Below, in pieces: positions 45,701-53,286 of a stretch of 64,000 bases of DNA (positions within the stretch are counted from its first letter, which is position 1; every line of letters starts with the position of its first letter). The DNA comes from Euclidia mi (taxonomy: Eukaryota; Arthropoda; Insecta; Lepidoptera; Erebidae), in contig OX123200.2 in the NCBI GenBank assembly GCA_944739405.2, positions 10,990,761 through 11,054,760 of the forward strand, written 5' to 3'. The translations under genes were made by a program, and so were the position numbers. Below the pieces are notes generated by a model, which was given only the letters and a program-made list of their open reading frames with translations, did not search any database and was not told where the DNA came from.

Positions 45701-48700
45701 GGAAAGGCAAGAGGTAATTCTTGCTGCCAAATAAATATAAAGCTAGTTAACCGTGTTTTATTTGTAACTCTTATATCAATTTTATTTGACAGATGTGAAG
45801 TACCAAACCCTACACCAAATATTATCGGCCTCGGTCAACGAATGATACAGGAGCCGTTTTGGCTGGGGCTGATCGCCGTGTTTGTCGTACTCGGTGTGAT
45901 CGGGTTGGTGTGGTGTGCCAAGCGCCACTTCCCGGAAAAGATCGAGAAACTCCTCGCCGAGGAAGCCGACCGCTGCGCGAGACGTAAGTACCTTTATCAA
46001 CATATAGGAGAACAAATCTTTAGGCCCAATATCTGACCCAAAAAAATTAAAATCTTTTGCTCCATAAGCACACTTTCAATACGTTCAATACCAGCTTGCC
46101 ACTATCACAGTTAATGACACGGGTAACTTAGAATGTACCGTTGAGCTGGGATAAGATAGCATATTTGTGACTCACAGTACGATAACGCTTTGTTCCAACA
46201 TTTTCTCAAATTGTTTCCGCTATACTCATGTATTTTCTCAATAAACGCACTGTCTCTGGGATGGTAAGGACACGTTTTGCGTAATTTTACTTTACTTTCT
46301 TCTTTGACTTCTTTTCTTCTATGTTTCATAATGGCTCCAGAAACTGAGCGTTGGTTTAGAATGTAAATATTGCTAAGATTGATGCATGTATTGATTTAGA
46401 TGACTGTCTATCGATAGATGCATTCTCCAGTTTCTGGAGTCTGTCTGGGTCACGGTTCTTTTGACTTGATTAAAAACTTGCATATATTTCAATCAAATAA
46501 TTACTAAATCATAGATTACGAATGACGAATAGTCTCAAGCATCGCAAGTTAAAATAACCGTGCCAATAGTTATGTTGAAAAGGATTGCCAGAAGTTATAG
46601 TCTTGCCGTGTATCGATTGGTTTAAACGTTTCCAAGTCATAATAAAATCCCAATGAGACAATGTGGAAAAATCAATGTATATTGCTCATGCCGTGTGAAT
46701 CATGCTGGACCGAGACAGACCGACCGAAGAGATACATCATTCATCCAAATTACTTAGTTGACCGGTATAGAAAGCAATGTCTGGCAATCCTATATGTGTG
46801 GGGGCTAGCCGGGCGAGTGGGGCAGTTGGGGCGAGTGGGTCGAGTGGGGCGAGTGGGGCGCGGGGGCTCGCGGCGCTACGCGGCGGTGCCGACGGACGGC
46901 GAGGCCGACGGCGCGTGACGCGGGCGGCGGGGGCGGGGAGCGCGGGGGCGCGGCGCCGGCGAGGCACTGACGCTGCGCTTGTGCTCCACAGCGCCGCACG
47001 ACGCGCCGCACCGCACGCTGCTCACGCGGCTGGGTATCCGCAAGCCGTCGGTGTCGGGGCTCGCGCACCCGCGAGCCGCGCGCACCTTTAGCTTGGACGA
47101 TCTGTTAAAGCCGCCGCCCGGACGTAAGGACTGGAGCGACCCGCGACCGACCCGCGCGCTCCGCACCGCACCCCGCGATATCACTGCTCATACCATAACA
47201 TCACTTCATTTTATTGGCTGCCTTGTCAGGTGACTCACTGGTTCAATCATCTACAAAGACCGTGTCCACTGAGTCTCGTGATTTGGTACCCCAAAAGTTC
47301 CTATCGTGTGATGGAGTAAACTCCACCTTAGTATCAACAACTATTGTTTGTAATAAATGTGTAATCTTGCAGTGCAATATAGCTATAAATGTGTTAAGCG
47401 TTTAACTCTTAACTGTTTACGCTGATGTCTTGGATTTTAATGTCGATGTTAAATTTCTGTTAGAAGTAACTTTGTAGACATATTCCCTGTCAGTCATGTA
47501 TCAAAATCATCACGAAAATAGACCTTAAAAGCCTTTTGTCTAATGCCATAACTCGATTGCCTTGTATTTCATTCTTAGGAATTTAAGAGTCTAAGAATAA
47601 TGGCATTTAAGTCCGAAATGTGGATATCTTTAGTCGGACACAGGGCTTTACAGTTTTTATATTATTTGTTAGATCACACAGTATCGCAAACATTTGTCGA
47701 ACATCATGCGGAGCGCGCGGTGACCGGAGTTCGGTTAGCACTGGATGTATCCCCGCTGTGAATGAAATTTCTATGTGGAATGCTAAACGACCAACGTAAT
47801 ATGGCCCCGCTACCCTCGTTCTTACTTCTACTTCAAATGTCGATGTGTGCACCCCTGATAGCACAAACACCTTTTCTAATGTAGCCGCTCCTTCCTTCGT
47901 TGACACCTTTCTAGATCGTCCAACTAATTTGGCCTCTGTTTTGTCAACGACATTGGTTACTGCATTTTCTTATTCTATCACTTTCTATATCCACTCTGAA
48001 GCTTTCTTTGTAATTATATTTATCAGTGTTGTTGACAACCTAAAGGCATCTCAATGTATGTGAATGTCGCTAGCATGCTTTTATAGACATTGTTTTGTAT
48101 TTTAAAGTACTCTGGAGTGAAATTGTATAAATTAGTTTCTACCCTTAAAATTGAATGCAAAACACTGTCTTATTTTTGTATAGATATTGAAACTGACTTC
48201 GTGTAAATGTTCTCCTCTGTAGCTTTCAATGTAGCTTCTTTCTGTTCCAATAACTATACAAGATGACTGATCAACATCTCCGTTAATCTTAACGCTGTTG
48301 ACATGAACACAACACATTACACTTCAATCAAAAATTATAATTGGCACTTCCTAAATTTTTAAATTATTAGCACTTACCCTAAAGAATTGGCTTCCTTAGT
48401 ATGCACTGGCTGAGTTCCAAGGCATGATGATGATCTCTCTGATAATTAAAGTTGTTGTTGTTCATTATTTGATCCCCTTTTGAAATTCTAAATATTGTGT
48501 TGCTTTTGTCATAAACATTCGATGTCGTCGCTTCTCATCATTATAGGTCACTCAACAATTAGGTATATAAAAGTTTTTTCATACAGGTACACCGTCGCCG
48601 CGTAAAAAACGCAACAATTCTACACCGACTAAGAAAAACGCTGCCGAAAAAAAGCAAATTTTGCAACAACTTATAAGCCCGGCAACGACGAACGAACATT

Positions 48701-51700
48701 CAAAGAAAATAACTATGGGAGAGCTTATACAGATGTCTGAGAAACGGACGTTGAGTACAGTAGAGAGTGCACCTGCGTTTGTTGATTACGGGAACGAGAA
48801 CAAAGAAACGTCATTCGCGAGCGAAGCGTCAACACCATCGACTTCTCCATCGATGAGGCACATATCAGACCCTAAGTTGGAGAAGAAAGTGACATTTGCC
48901 AGATTACTAAACAAGGTATCGGCAGAAATGAGTTCCAGTTCTGATGTAGATATGGTAAATACTATAACGATACCCATGGCCGTTATAGCTGACAGAGGAA
49001 TGAGGGCAAAAGCATCCAGTACTCCACCGTCACCAGGAGTCGAGATGAGATCACCACATAGTACTTCCAGCAACCAAGGCAGTGATTCAATGTCAAGTTT
49101 AGACTTGACGTTGGCGCATACAGCCTTGAAGAAATACTCGAGGTTAGGAAAATGATAAATGCGATGGTTACATTTTCGAAAATTAATTCTAATTTCAATA
49201 ACGGTATTTTTCAGAACGCCTAAGATTTCAAGCGCGGATTCCATTTTGGCTATGTTTCGCAATTTTTCTTCATCATCAGCAGCAATAGTATCCAGAGCAT
49301 CCTCTGGTGGAGTGTCTGTGTCCAGTACACCTTCGGCATCTTCCCCTCAAGATGACACAGTTGATGCTGATGATATATCGATAGCTTCGTCTCATATTCC
49401 ATCTTTGGCACCAGACTCGCCGGTCACTAGGCCGCATAATACCATTGAAATACAGGTAAATATTTTTAATGTATTATCATCTTGCGAAATCCTAAACGAA
49501 CGTCCAAATCTCAGTTAGTGCATCACTGTGATCACCTTTCTCATGAATAGATGTCTCATATTATATAACAAATTCTAATTCAAATATTTAAGTATTATAC
49601 TAAAAGTCTCCATGCTCCTACTTTTTATAGAAGCTCAAAATACTTTCCATCCACAGGTCCTGGACCCGCTAAGCGCGCACAAATCATCATCATCAGGTTT
49701 ACTTCACCCACCGTCCATCCTCTTAGAGGTTCCTAGCGGGATCAACAAGTGTCTCTCACCTATCAGAGAGCTTCCCACACCTTTGCCCACTCCCCTACCT
49801 ACTCCTTTGCCCACCCCACTCCCCTCTCCCCGCATGCCTAGAGCTAGCATAGAGATTGATGCGAAGAGTGAATCCACTGCCACATGTGTGTCACCCAGTG
49901 AAGATGAACTGGACGAAATCAAGTGTGAGACCAAGATCGAGAGACCTACTTCTGGGTTGAGGTTGAAGGTATGATATTTATAAGCAACTAGTTACAGAAA
50001 GACCAAGGTGATATTAGACTTAGTAAGCAGGAAGTTTCCTGGCGACGTAATTATTACTTAAGTGATTATGTATTTATACAACATACAATAGTTATAGAAT
50101 ATACAGTATTATTTCCCTCCATGTAAAATATGCTTGTGTAGATTACAGGCCTACATTAAATAACACTAAACACAGATACTCGTAGCATATAAAAAGCTCA
50201 AAATGACACGTTTTACAAGTAAACATTCTGTTTATCTTACAGCTACGTCAACCGCACACCAGCACAGATACGCCGACACCCTCCACGCACGTCACAGACT
50301 CTCCCAGCCCTAGTTTCACTCACAGCCAGGACTCCGAGCGAGAGCTGTCCTCCCCGTCCGTGGCGCCACCGGCGCTGTGCGTGCCCATGCTCATGATCGA
50401 GCGGCCCTCCCCTGGCTCCCCGCCGCCCCGCCGCACCCCGCCGCACCTCGAGTTCCAACCACCGCCCCTCATCACCGTCACGTACAACGCCAGCGAGGAG
50501 TCCGACGAACCGCTATCCCCTCGTCCACCCCCGCCCTCCGCCAACATGTGCTACCTGAGCCCGTTCTCCATGTCGGTGCGAGGAGAGCGCGCGCCGTCAG
50601 AATCGAACCTCTCGTCATCAGGGTACAGCTCCATGGCCAGCCCTGGACCGTCCCGCTGCGGCTCCAGCAACCCTCTCTGCCCGTCGGAGATGGAGGACCC
50701 CGGCTCCGGCGGCGGCCCCTCCTGCTTTCAATCCAGGAGGCGCCCGCTTATGAAGACCAACTCCAGCCCGGCGGCCTCTAACGAAGACAGTAAGGAACGT
50801 AGGCGCGGCCGCTCTGACTCCGAGACGCTGTCCGACGATCCCTTGTTAGAGTCCAACGATGAGGGCATAGGGACGGATGAGAGAGTAGACGACGTACCCT
50901 CCAGTGCGAAAGAGATGGAACTGGTCGCGTTGAAAGAGACTTTGGAAGTACCACAGGTGACCTTGTGCTCCCCTAGCGGAGTGACCAAGTGCTCTATAGT
51001 TAAATGTATAAGTGTGGAGAGAGGACTGGATGATAAGGCTAGTCTGAGGCCACCGGCCCTGTTATCGGAGGGTAGTAGACCCTTGAGCCCTGTCAGTTCG
51101 AGGAGTGAGAGTCCGCTCAGCGACAAGACTGGTTTGGGGAGATTCTCACCGCAATTTTACGGTCGACAACTGCCGTTTACAGATTCCGATGGGTTGTACG
51201 ACTTCCCGAGTTCGGAATGCGTGAAGGGTGCCAACAAGTCGGGCGGGAACTGTCAGAAGAAGAGCGGGCGCAAGCGAGACCGGCGGACGACGCGGACCGC
51301 CTCGCATGACGTCACCGGCGCCGTCGCAGGCCAGGTCAAGTCCACGCTACCGCATATGCCGCACTCCATGCACAATTTATTGGAGGTCAGTATTATAATC
51401 AATCGTTCTAGTACTACAGAACGTATTTTGGAATTGAAAGCAGTAGCGATAGAATACTATTTTGGCTTTAGGTGCCCGGTAGCCGTGAGGGAGGAACCCG
51501 CGGGCGCAAGGGTGGAAGGCGGCGGTCACGCTCGCAGGCACCAGCGCCGGCCTCTTCGTCGTCATCGGAAGACTCCGTGTCAAACGCCAGTGTAGCCAGT
51601 ATAGCCTCCGCCAGGGAGTTGAGATTGCCGGATATTGAGCTGCAGGTAAGAAAAATTATGTCGCAGTCATTGTGCAGTATCGCTGTTTAGTAAAAGTGAC

Positions 51701-53286
51701 TAGAAGTAATAAAAAAGTGCCAAACAGTTGACTATATGCATACATACTTGCTACAACTTGATTCACATGCTGTTTGTGGAATAGTCAAAATATACCTATG
51801 CCTATAATAATGGAGTTTCATGTACTTCTATTTTGGTCATTTTGATGGTTGTATAAAATTATTCACCGTAGTCCTTGCAATTCATGAACATGTACCTATA
51901 TTTTTTAACTCAAGAAACGTTCGTGAATTACAATTGCTACAATGTAAATAAAATACTTTTTATGTAGAAAGTGTAAAATATTTGTTACCACAAATGAAAG
52001 CACACATATTATATTTTACATTAGAGATCCATCCAAAGCTACCTACCCAAAACTCTGCCTATTTTACTGCACCTTATTCTCACGCTGTTATTATTTAAAG
52101 TGATTTAATTTCCAGAATTTATGATACGTTTAGCTTCTTATACTTATTTGATTTGGACCAGCAAGCTATGTGTTGATTATTTTTCAGCTGTGTGAGCCGA
52201 TGCGCTTGCGGAAACCACTTCGGAGACAAAAGTGCCGTAGCTCTGAGGTGATTGTAGTATCGAAACAATTACCTTCATGTGTATTATTCTTACATAGTCA
52301 ACTACTTTCTTTTTCTTTAAATTTTCTATATTAGGTGTATTTTTTTGGTGCTGTCACAGTCTACTTGGAGATAGCATAGTTATCCATTATTTTATGAACT
52401 TGGCTGATAGTATGAACTCGTTTTAGCTAGACTGTGGTAATGCCTACTGGAATTTCTTGGTCTTGTTTTAGGGCTGTAATGGTTTATTGTACCCATTTAA
52501 ATACATCGTCTCGTATTGTTAGATAATCTTATTTATTACAGTAGCCCTGGAAATTGTACTTTTATCGGAATGTTTTATAAGTTTAGAACTATTATATTAC
52601 ATTGAAAAATGTCGATGTAGGCCTCATCCTCAAATGTATGGAGTAGATTAGACTAGGCAATCATTTTTTATGTCGCTTCCATATTATTACAATGTTTAAA
52701 GGCATGTTGTTTAAACATGACAAAATAGTCATCATAAAGACATATTTTTGTTGCACAATACATGACAACATACAACTGCAGATCGTTTGTAATTTTCCAG
52801 GATACATCGTCTAAAATATCTTCAAGTTTGGACTTGACGGAAGACTCGAGAAAACCGGTGAAAGTCAACAAACTGAGGACCATTAGTAACCAGATTAGGT
52901 ATGTGCCGTATGTATCCTGATTGAACCACATTATAAGTAATTTAATATTACTTATTTAGTGAACATTTTTTTTTTAAATACCTAATCTTATTTTTAACTG
53001 ATGTCTGCACAATTCCAGGTTTCTTCGACGATTAGAACGCAGCTTGAAAATGAAAGAAAGCTACCCTGCCCTCTCTGACGACGAAGGAGACGAATCCTCG
53101 AGCGTCACCTCACCTCTGCTCCAAGGACGGAAGGACTTGAGTCGAATACCCAGCCACGCGATATCGGCTCCACTACTCGGGGCAGTTAGGCCCAAAATTA
53201 CGAGGCAAAGACGATACGATAAGTCGTTGATAAGTGAGGACACGAGGACTTTAAACACTGCCGCTGCGCAAGACAATTCTGACTAA
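24631..53286 (+). CDS. C-type lectin/CUB/EGF single-pass receptor-like protein (5'-partial, 21 exons)
   Basis: I joined 21 exons by GT..AG borders with consistent phases through to TAA at 53284-53286, giving about 1712 residues. The first visible exon starts inside a codon, so the 5' end with the signal peptide is missing. Order (partial numbering): C-type lectin domain 3-155, CUB1 160-265, CUB2 270-390, CUB-like 3 395-525, EGF repeats 535-656, transmembrane helix about 677-697, then a cytoplasmic tail of about 1015 residues rich in Ser, Pro and basic runs. This is the layout of a type I surface receptor or adhesion protein. Lectin, CUB and EGF modules bind ligands or matrix outside the cell; the tail probably recruits adaptors. 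No enzymatic domain was seen. I do not recognise a named orthologue. Introns 1, 2, 4 and 5 contain large mobile elements. Confidence 0.85.
25617..26029 (+). repeat. 5' LTR of the gypsy-type element
   Basis: Starts TGTTACGCCATC and ends CTCGTAACA. TATA-like tataaata lies near 25796; AATAAA lies near 25969. By eye it differs from the 3' LTR at about five positions. Confidence 0.93.
26032..26046 (+). promoter_or_regulatory. primer-binding site candidate
   Basis: TGGTGTCAGAAGAAA starts two bases after the LTR; the TGG pairs with the CCA end of a tRNA. It is Leu-like by resemblance only. Confidence 0.55.
26058..28334 (+). CDS. Gag fused in frame to integrase ends (758 aa), deletion derivative
   Basis: The frame is open for 758 residues. 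Residues about 65-195 are a highly charged coiled coil built of EEHARRLEEQLQRDK-type repeats, encoded by a minisatellite. Residues about 265-430 match the retrotransposon Gag core (SSWVAYKIQFEAVM, LGLRDQALTVLEAL). A CCHC knuckle CYNCGERGHIRLSC is at about 438-451. The frame then jumps to the RNase H/integrase linker (WKEALQRAQQEDKDI), the integrase HHCC finger (YHNGASGGHMDVKKTL... CRKCTSC, about 610-655) and the integrase C-terminal tail (LQARWDGPYHIITRMNDV). The protease, RT, RNase H and DDE core are absent, so it cannot transpose alone. The fusion has stayed open, which suggests a recent deletion or a selected Gag-like product. Confidence 0.9.
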   Translation: MPVMPKEETEGVRTRNQRQQDLDQRRFGDVPSPSPGGPGDSAAAVEPASATHSVTVPDIAALMAFMQEQARRHEEQARRHEEHERRLEEQLQRDKEEQARRQQEQARRQEEHACRMEEQLQRDKEEQVRRQEEHARRQELQARRQEEHARRLEEQLQRDKEEQARRQEEHARRLEEQLQRDKEEHARRLEEQVVLMKLYLSAAMGKDLKAVKEELQQHEARISDIEKRVHDQLETRIARLEKKLRGLETNDVTPAAVAPSPRWFKVPPFDGSSSWVAYKIQFEAVMRSNGWTKEQALTALTLGLRDQALTVLEALGQDVTYEKLLEALEARYGDAHLEHVYRAQLKDRTQRTGETLQQWAPEVERLVRKAYHSSPALIHGNLVQAFTDGIRDLEVRAAVRLGHFKSLKAALAYALEVEAARHEDRPYRIREVVSSPRCYNCGERGHIRLSCPKRKRHVGTLSPPKGSPDVPVWRQEQRSADALTGRAYPDQRKHCARQEAKPAALVRMLKTDLSDGWKEALQRAQQEDKDIQPILKWKKSGAPRPKWSDIAAMSPVTKGYWAQWESLVVQDGVLCRKWENARGTQCHLQMVSSQAKPSQPKTKVPEVLRLYHNGASGGHMDVKKTLTKVQEWFYWLHCRNDVEDWCRKCTSCAAVKGPHTRSRGTFKVCNVGAPWGSGRRMSGRMRTRCDRRANNKGFDEGSLVWLHGPVRSKGKSPKLQARWDGPYHIITRMNDVTYRIQKGSRGAPKIVHVDRLAR
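28370..28389 (+). promoter_or_regulatory. polypurine tract next to the 3' LTR
   Basis: The run aagaggggggcag ends at the LTR border and would serve as the plus-strand primer. Confidence 0.7.
28390..28802 (+). repeat. 3' LTR of the gypsy-type element
   Basis: 413 bp, same limits as the 5' LTR (TGTTACCCCATC..GTAACA); followed by ATAT at 28803-28806. Confidence 0.93.
28807..29558. other. rest of receptor intron 1
   Basis: AT-rich intron sequence. I see no further element. Confidence 0.5.
29559..29801 (+). CDS. receptor exon 2: core of the C-type lectin domain
   Basis: Acceptor gcccccag and donor gtatgt; 81 codons, phase 0 on both sides. Contains VCEGLNMQLSSVQSADEQRF, the WLGA motif (VYWLGARLA), then KWIDGSAV, YQGWPPYND and the cysteine of NACLGVQ. 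The EPN/QPD calcium-binding triplet of mannose- or galactose-specific lectins is not present at the expected place. Confidence 0.9.
29802..31139. other. receptor intron 2, left part
   Basis: Mostly unassigned. A stretch at about 31030-31125 (gtcacgagaggtcttctcgt palindrome, agtttcggtataagttacac) looks like a repeat tail but I cannot name it. Confidence 0.4.
31140..31792 (-). mobile_element. non-autonomous Helitron interrupted by a MITE
   Basis: On the minus strand it starts TCTTATACTTCTTC and ends CATCTAG before T. The outer parts match the 4134-4347 family (ccgctcccgtggctcata, gagattagcgcgttcaacc). The middle (31227-31741) is a separate MITE. Confidence 0.75.
31227..31741. mobile_element. 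MITE nested in the Helitron, TA-flanked
   Basis: Inverted ends ggcttgtgtcc / ggacacaagcc with TA on both sides (31225-31226 and 31742-31743), the pattern of Tc1/mariner-derived MITEs. The 515 bp interior has no long ORF. Confidence 0.7.
31851..31992 (+). CDS. receptor exon 3: end of the C-type lectin domain
   Basis: Acceptor tcccttttag and donor gtatac. Reads WKSSLIPSQPSGLYWTLHKC and continues with TGGYVCKRR, giving the last two cysteines of the lectin fold. The WND calcium motif is replaced by WTLHKC. It continues the phase 0 end of exon 2 and ends in phase 1. It is too short to stand out as an ORF; it was found by looking for the missing end of the domain. Confidence 0.88.
31993..32679. 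other. receptor intron 3, possible degenerate LTR
   Basis: Two direct repeats of about 24 bases (ccaacaccttatgcagtgtc near 32033 and ccaacaccttgtgtagtgtc near 32083) lie left of a retroviral-type primer-binding site at 32680. AATAAA is near 32656. The open frame at 32194-32454 has no recognisable similarity. Confidence 0.4.
32680..32697 (+). promoter_or_regulatory. tRNA-Lys-type primer-binding site relic
   Basis: TGGCGCCCAACGTGGGCT is nearly identical to the 18-base Lys-1,2 primer-binding site known from LTR elements. No gag follows, so only the 5' end of an LTR element remains. Confidence 0.6.
32906..32987. repeat. tandem hairpin-forming AT repeat
   Basis: attctactaaaataaacttt and its near-copy recur with the pairing agtagaat, and tttgcaattattctac pairs with gtagaataattgcaaa. 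Confidence 0.65.
33405..33556 (+). CDS. receptor exon 4: first half of CUB1
   Basis: Acceptor ttgttgcag and donor gtaagt; the phase 1 junction completes a Gly codon. Reads GILTSPNHPGVYDNNLDYW and on to LEYQKDCLYDFVE, the signature CUB segments (SPN-P-Y, then C-YD-VE). Confidence 0.9.
33557..34433. other. receptor intron 4, left part
   Basis: AT-rich, unassigned. The short open frames at 33449-33664 (+) and 33653-33931 (-) run past splice sites or have no similarity. Confidence 0.5.
34438..34685 (+). repeat. 5' LTR of the BEL/Pao element
   Basis: Starts TGTACAAATT and ends TTGTTCA. TATA-like gggtatataagcgcggg lies at about 34548. AATAAA lies near 34623. Followed directly by the primer-binding candidate tggtccttcagagtggg at 34686. 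Confidence 0.93.
34686..34702 (+). promoter_or_regulatory. primer-binding site candidate of the BEL/Pao element
   Basis: TGGTCCTTCAGAGTGGG immediately follows the LTR; the tRNA is not identified. Confidence 0.55.
34703..35542. other. BEL/Pao 5' leader
   Basis: About 840 bases between the primer-binding site and the likely gag start, without recognised domains. Small frames at 34725-35044 have no similarity. Confidence 0.6.
35543..40729 (+). pseudogene. BEL/Pao gag-pol, one frame with three in-frame stops
   Basis: From ATG 35543 (MESLAKLQFD) to TAA 40727-40729 the frame never shifts, but it has TGA at 36968-36970, TAA at 39164-39166 and TAA at 39515-39517. Gag: PTFSGKYTEWASFRDMF region, then CCHC-type fingers (CQFCKQPHRLSHC, CFNCLGANHSVKFC, CQICKRRHHSLLH). 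Protease: LLDQGSQASFITE just before the first stop. RT: CADIVKMYRQV and the catalytic YVDD (YYVDDLMSG) near 38193-38220. RNase H: HGFSDASNMAYAAVVY. Integrase: H2C2 region (LASLLADEAHKKTLHGG...CVICIRH), then the catalytic core with VDFAGPI, SDNGTYFVG and GGLWEAG. The polyprotein would make virus-like particles and carry out cDNA synthesis and insertion. An upstream in-frame ATG exists at 35480, but its hydrophobic lead does not look like Gag. Confidence 0.92.
40904..41151 (+). repeat. 3' LTR of the BEL/Pao element
   Basis: 248 bp, essentially identical to the 5' LTR; preceded by ttggtgggcggaa, a weak purine-rich stretch. Confidence 0.93.
41156..41534. other. receptor intron 4, right part
   Basis: No element or gene recognised. 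Confidence 0.5.
41535..41644 (+). CDS. receptor exon 5: second half of CUB1
   Basis: Acceptor ctccgcag and donor gtcagt. Reads LRDVRNMKSSRYCGSVGEAR and on to LYFHSDY, matching the CUB RYCG and F-SD motifs. It ends in phase 2, and the joined codon is Asn. Confidence 0.9.
41645..42266. other. receptor intron 5, left part
   Basis: AT-rich, nothing recognised. Confidence 0.5.
42267..42642. mobile_element. complete Tc1/mariner-type MITE
   Basis: Inverted ends CAGGGTGTAACAAGACCC and (complement) CAGGGTGTCACAAGACCC, each flanked by TATA. 376 bp, no transposase. Same family as the split copy at 1781-3273. Confidence 0.9.
42915..43075 (+). CDS. receptor exon 6: end of CUB1 and start of CUB2
   Basis: Acceptor ctgtttcag and donor gtaggt. 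Reads TQGTGFSVAWRAVELTGCPS (end of CUB1), then EGTLRSPNYPHFL and LDCTIDILAPSG (start of CUB2). Ends in phase 1. Confidence 0.9.
43442..43711 (+). CDS. receptor exon 7: rest of CUB2
   Basis: Acceptor aattccag and donor gtacgt. Reads KRVFLNISYFDFGYGIFDKG, then SFIDVQIDLQDFPIRPFLNH and SEILRLRIKTGENVTGQGFL, a CUB fold that lacks the usual second cysteine pair. Two N-X-S/T sites (NIS, NVT) suit an extracellular position. Confidence 0.88.
44003..44220 (+). CDS. receptor exon 8: first part of a third CUB-like domain
   Basis: Acceptor ttttctag and donor gtatac. Reads SYLNASHVLEVSAGGSGRLA, APNWPQRAPPR, then TLSLAFASTTLVANDQECPC and DNGWLQ. The NWP, L-L-F and C-C spacing is CUB-like but divergent. 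Exon GC content is far higher than in neighbouring introns. Confidence 0.85.
44555..44738 (+). CDS. receptor exon 9: second part of the third CUB-like domain
   Basis: Acceptor gcgtag and donor gtaatt. Reads VKDSYTDNNGTEWTLCGVDR and on to SLTITQHAGQEGVNMDVLLI; the TLCG segment sits where CUB domains have their RYCG. Confidence 0.86.
44992..45132 (+). CDS. receptor exon 10: EGF repeat 1
   Basis: Acceptor gtattttag and donor gtatgt. Contains CYPNPCLHNGRCTNDDTRNF then CQCAGYYTG; six-cysteine EGF pattern completed by GVFC of the next exon. Confidence 0.9.
45464..45713 (+). CDS. receptor exon 11: EGF repeats 2 and 3
   Basis: Acceptor aattttag and donor gtaatt. Contains ACERSPCVYGNCSLL...CVCARGYRGKRC and ACASRPCNSRGACTERDGG then CQCNPSWKGKR, with the last cysteine in exon 12. 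Ends in phase 2. Confidence 0.92.
45793..45983 (+). CDS. receptor exon 12: transmembrane segment
   Basis: Acceptor tttgacag and donor gtaagt. After RCEVPNPTPNIIGL comes the hydrophobic helix FWLGLIAVFVVLGVIGLVWC followed by AKRHFPEKIEK. The basic residues on the C-terminal side make the following exons cytoplasmic. Confidence 0.92.
45984..46991. other. receptor intron 12 with a GC-rich tract
   Basis: The left 800 bases are AT-rich and unassigned. From about 46795 to the acceptor at 46991 the sequence becomes very GC-rich, with a gggcgagtg tandem (46811-46860). See findings. Confidence 0.6.
46992..47123 (+). CDS. receptor exon 13: cytoplasmic, juxtamembrane
   Basis: Acceptor gctccacag and donor gtaagg. 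Reads PHDAPHRTLLTRLGIRKPSV then ARTFSLDDLLKPPPG. Phase 1 on both sides; high GC. Confidence 0.87.
47124..48586. other. receptor intron 13
   Basis: No exon or element recognised. Splice phases of exons 13 and 14 match without one. Confidence 0.55.
48587..49142 (+). CDS. receptor exon 14: cytoplasmic tail
   Basis: Acceptor catacag and donor gttagg. Opens with the basic TPSPRKKRNNSTPTKKNAAE, then Ser/Thr-rich sequence such as SEASTPSTSPSMRHISDP and SSDVDMVNTI. Ends in phase 2; the donor is a weaker GTTAGG, chosen because the frame reaches a stop 11 bases later and the next exon restores it (KYSR-TPKISSADS). Confidence 0.86.
49215..49455 (+). CDS. receptor exon 15: cytoplasmic tail
   Basis: Acceptor tttttcag and donor gtaaat. 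Reads TPKISSADSILAMFRNFSSS and SIASSHIPSLAPDSPVTRP; Ser-rich. Confidence 0.87.
49657..49968 (+). CDS. receptor exon 16: Pro-rich repeats
   Basis: Acceptor atccacag and donor gtatga; 104 codons, phase 0 both sides. Contains four LPTP units (TPLPTPLPTPLPTPLPSP), a typical SH3- or EVH1-type ligand look, followed by an acidic SPSEDELDEIKCE. Confidence 0.88.
50243..51385 (+). CDS. receptor exon 17: long Ser/Pro-rich tail exon
   Basis: Acceptor tatcttacag and donor gtcagt; 381 codons, phase 0 both sides. Pro-rich (IERPSPGSPPPRRTPPHLEF), Ser-rich (ESNLSSSGYSSMASPGPSR) and basic (GRKRDRRTTRTAS) segments alternate, with an acidic SDDPLLESNDEGIGTDE. No folded domain recognised; probably disordered and phosphorylated. 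Confidence 0.9.
51472..51645 (+). CDS. receptor exon 18
   Basis: Acceptor ggctttag and donor gtaaga. Reads VPGSREGGTRGRKGGRRRSR, then SSSSEDSVSNASVASIASAR; strongly basic then Ser-rich. 58 codons, phase 0. Confidence 0.86.
52188..52247 (+). CDS. receptor exon 19 (60 bp)
   Basis: Acceptor tttttcag and donor gtgatt. 20 codons with phase 0 on both sides, MRLRKPLRRQKCRSSE at the end. Small and in frame, so it could be alternatively spliced. Confidence 0.72.
52801..52898 (+). CDS. receptor exon 20
   Basis: Acceptor attttccag and donor gtatgt. Reads DTSSKISSSLDLTEDSRKPV then KVNKLRTISNQIR. Ends in phase 2, and the junction makes Arg. Confidence 0.85.
53019..53286 (+). CDS. receptor exon 21: C-terminus and stop
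   Basis: Acceptor aattccag. Reads RFLRRLERSLKMKESYPALS, an acidic DDEGDESSS, SPLLQGRKDLSRIPSHAISA and ends AAAQDNSD before TAA at 53284-53286. Confidence 0.88.

Noticed and set aside
45488..46036. A continuous 182-codon frame spanning exons 11 and 12
   Set aside because: It reads through intron 11 in a different frame from the EGF repeats for its first part; the cysteine pattern and splice sites support the spliced version.
46737..47184. Several long frames on both strands in the GC-rich tract
   Set aside because: High GC removes stop codons in all frames; only the + frame joined to exon 13 fits the splice phases. The short tail frame is kept as a finding only.
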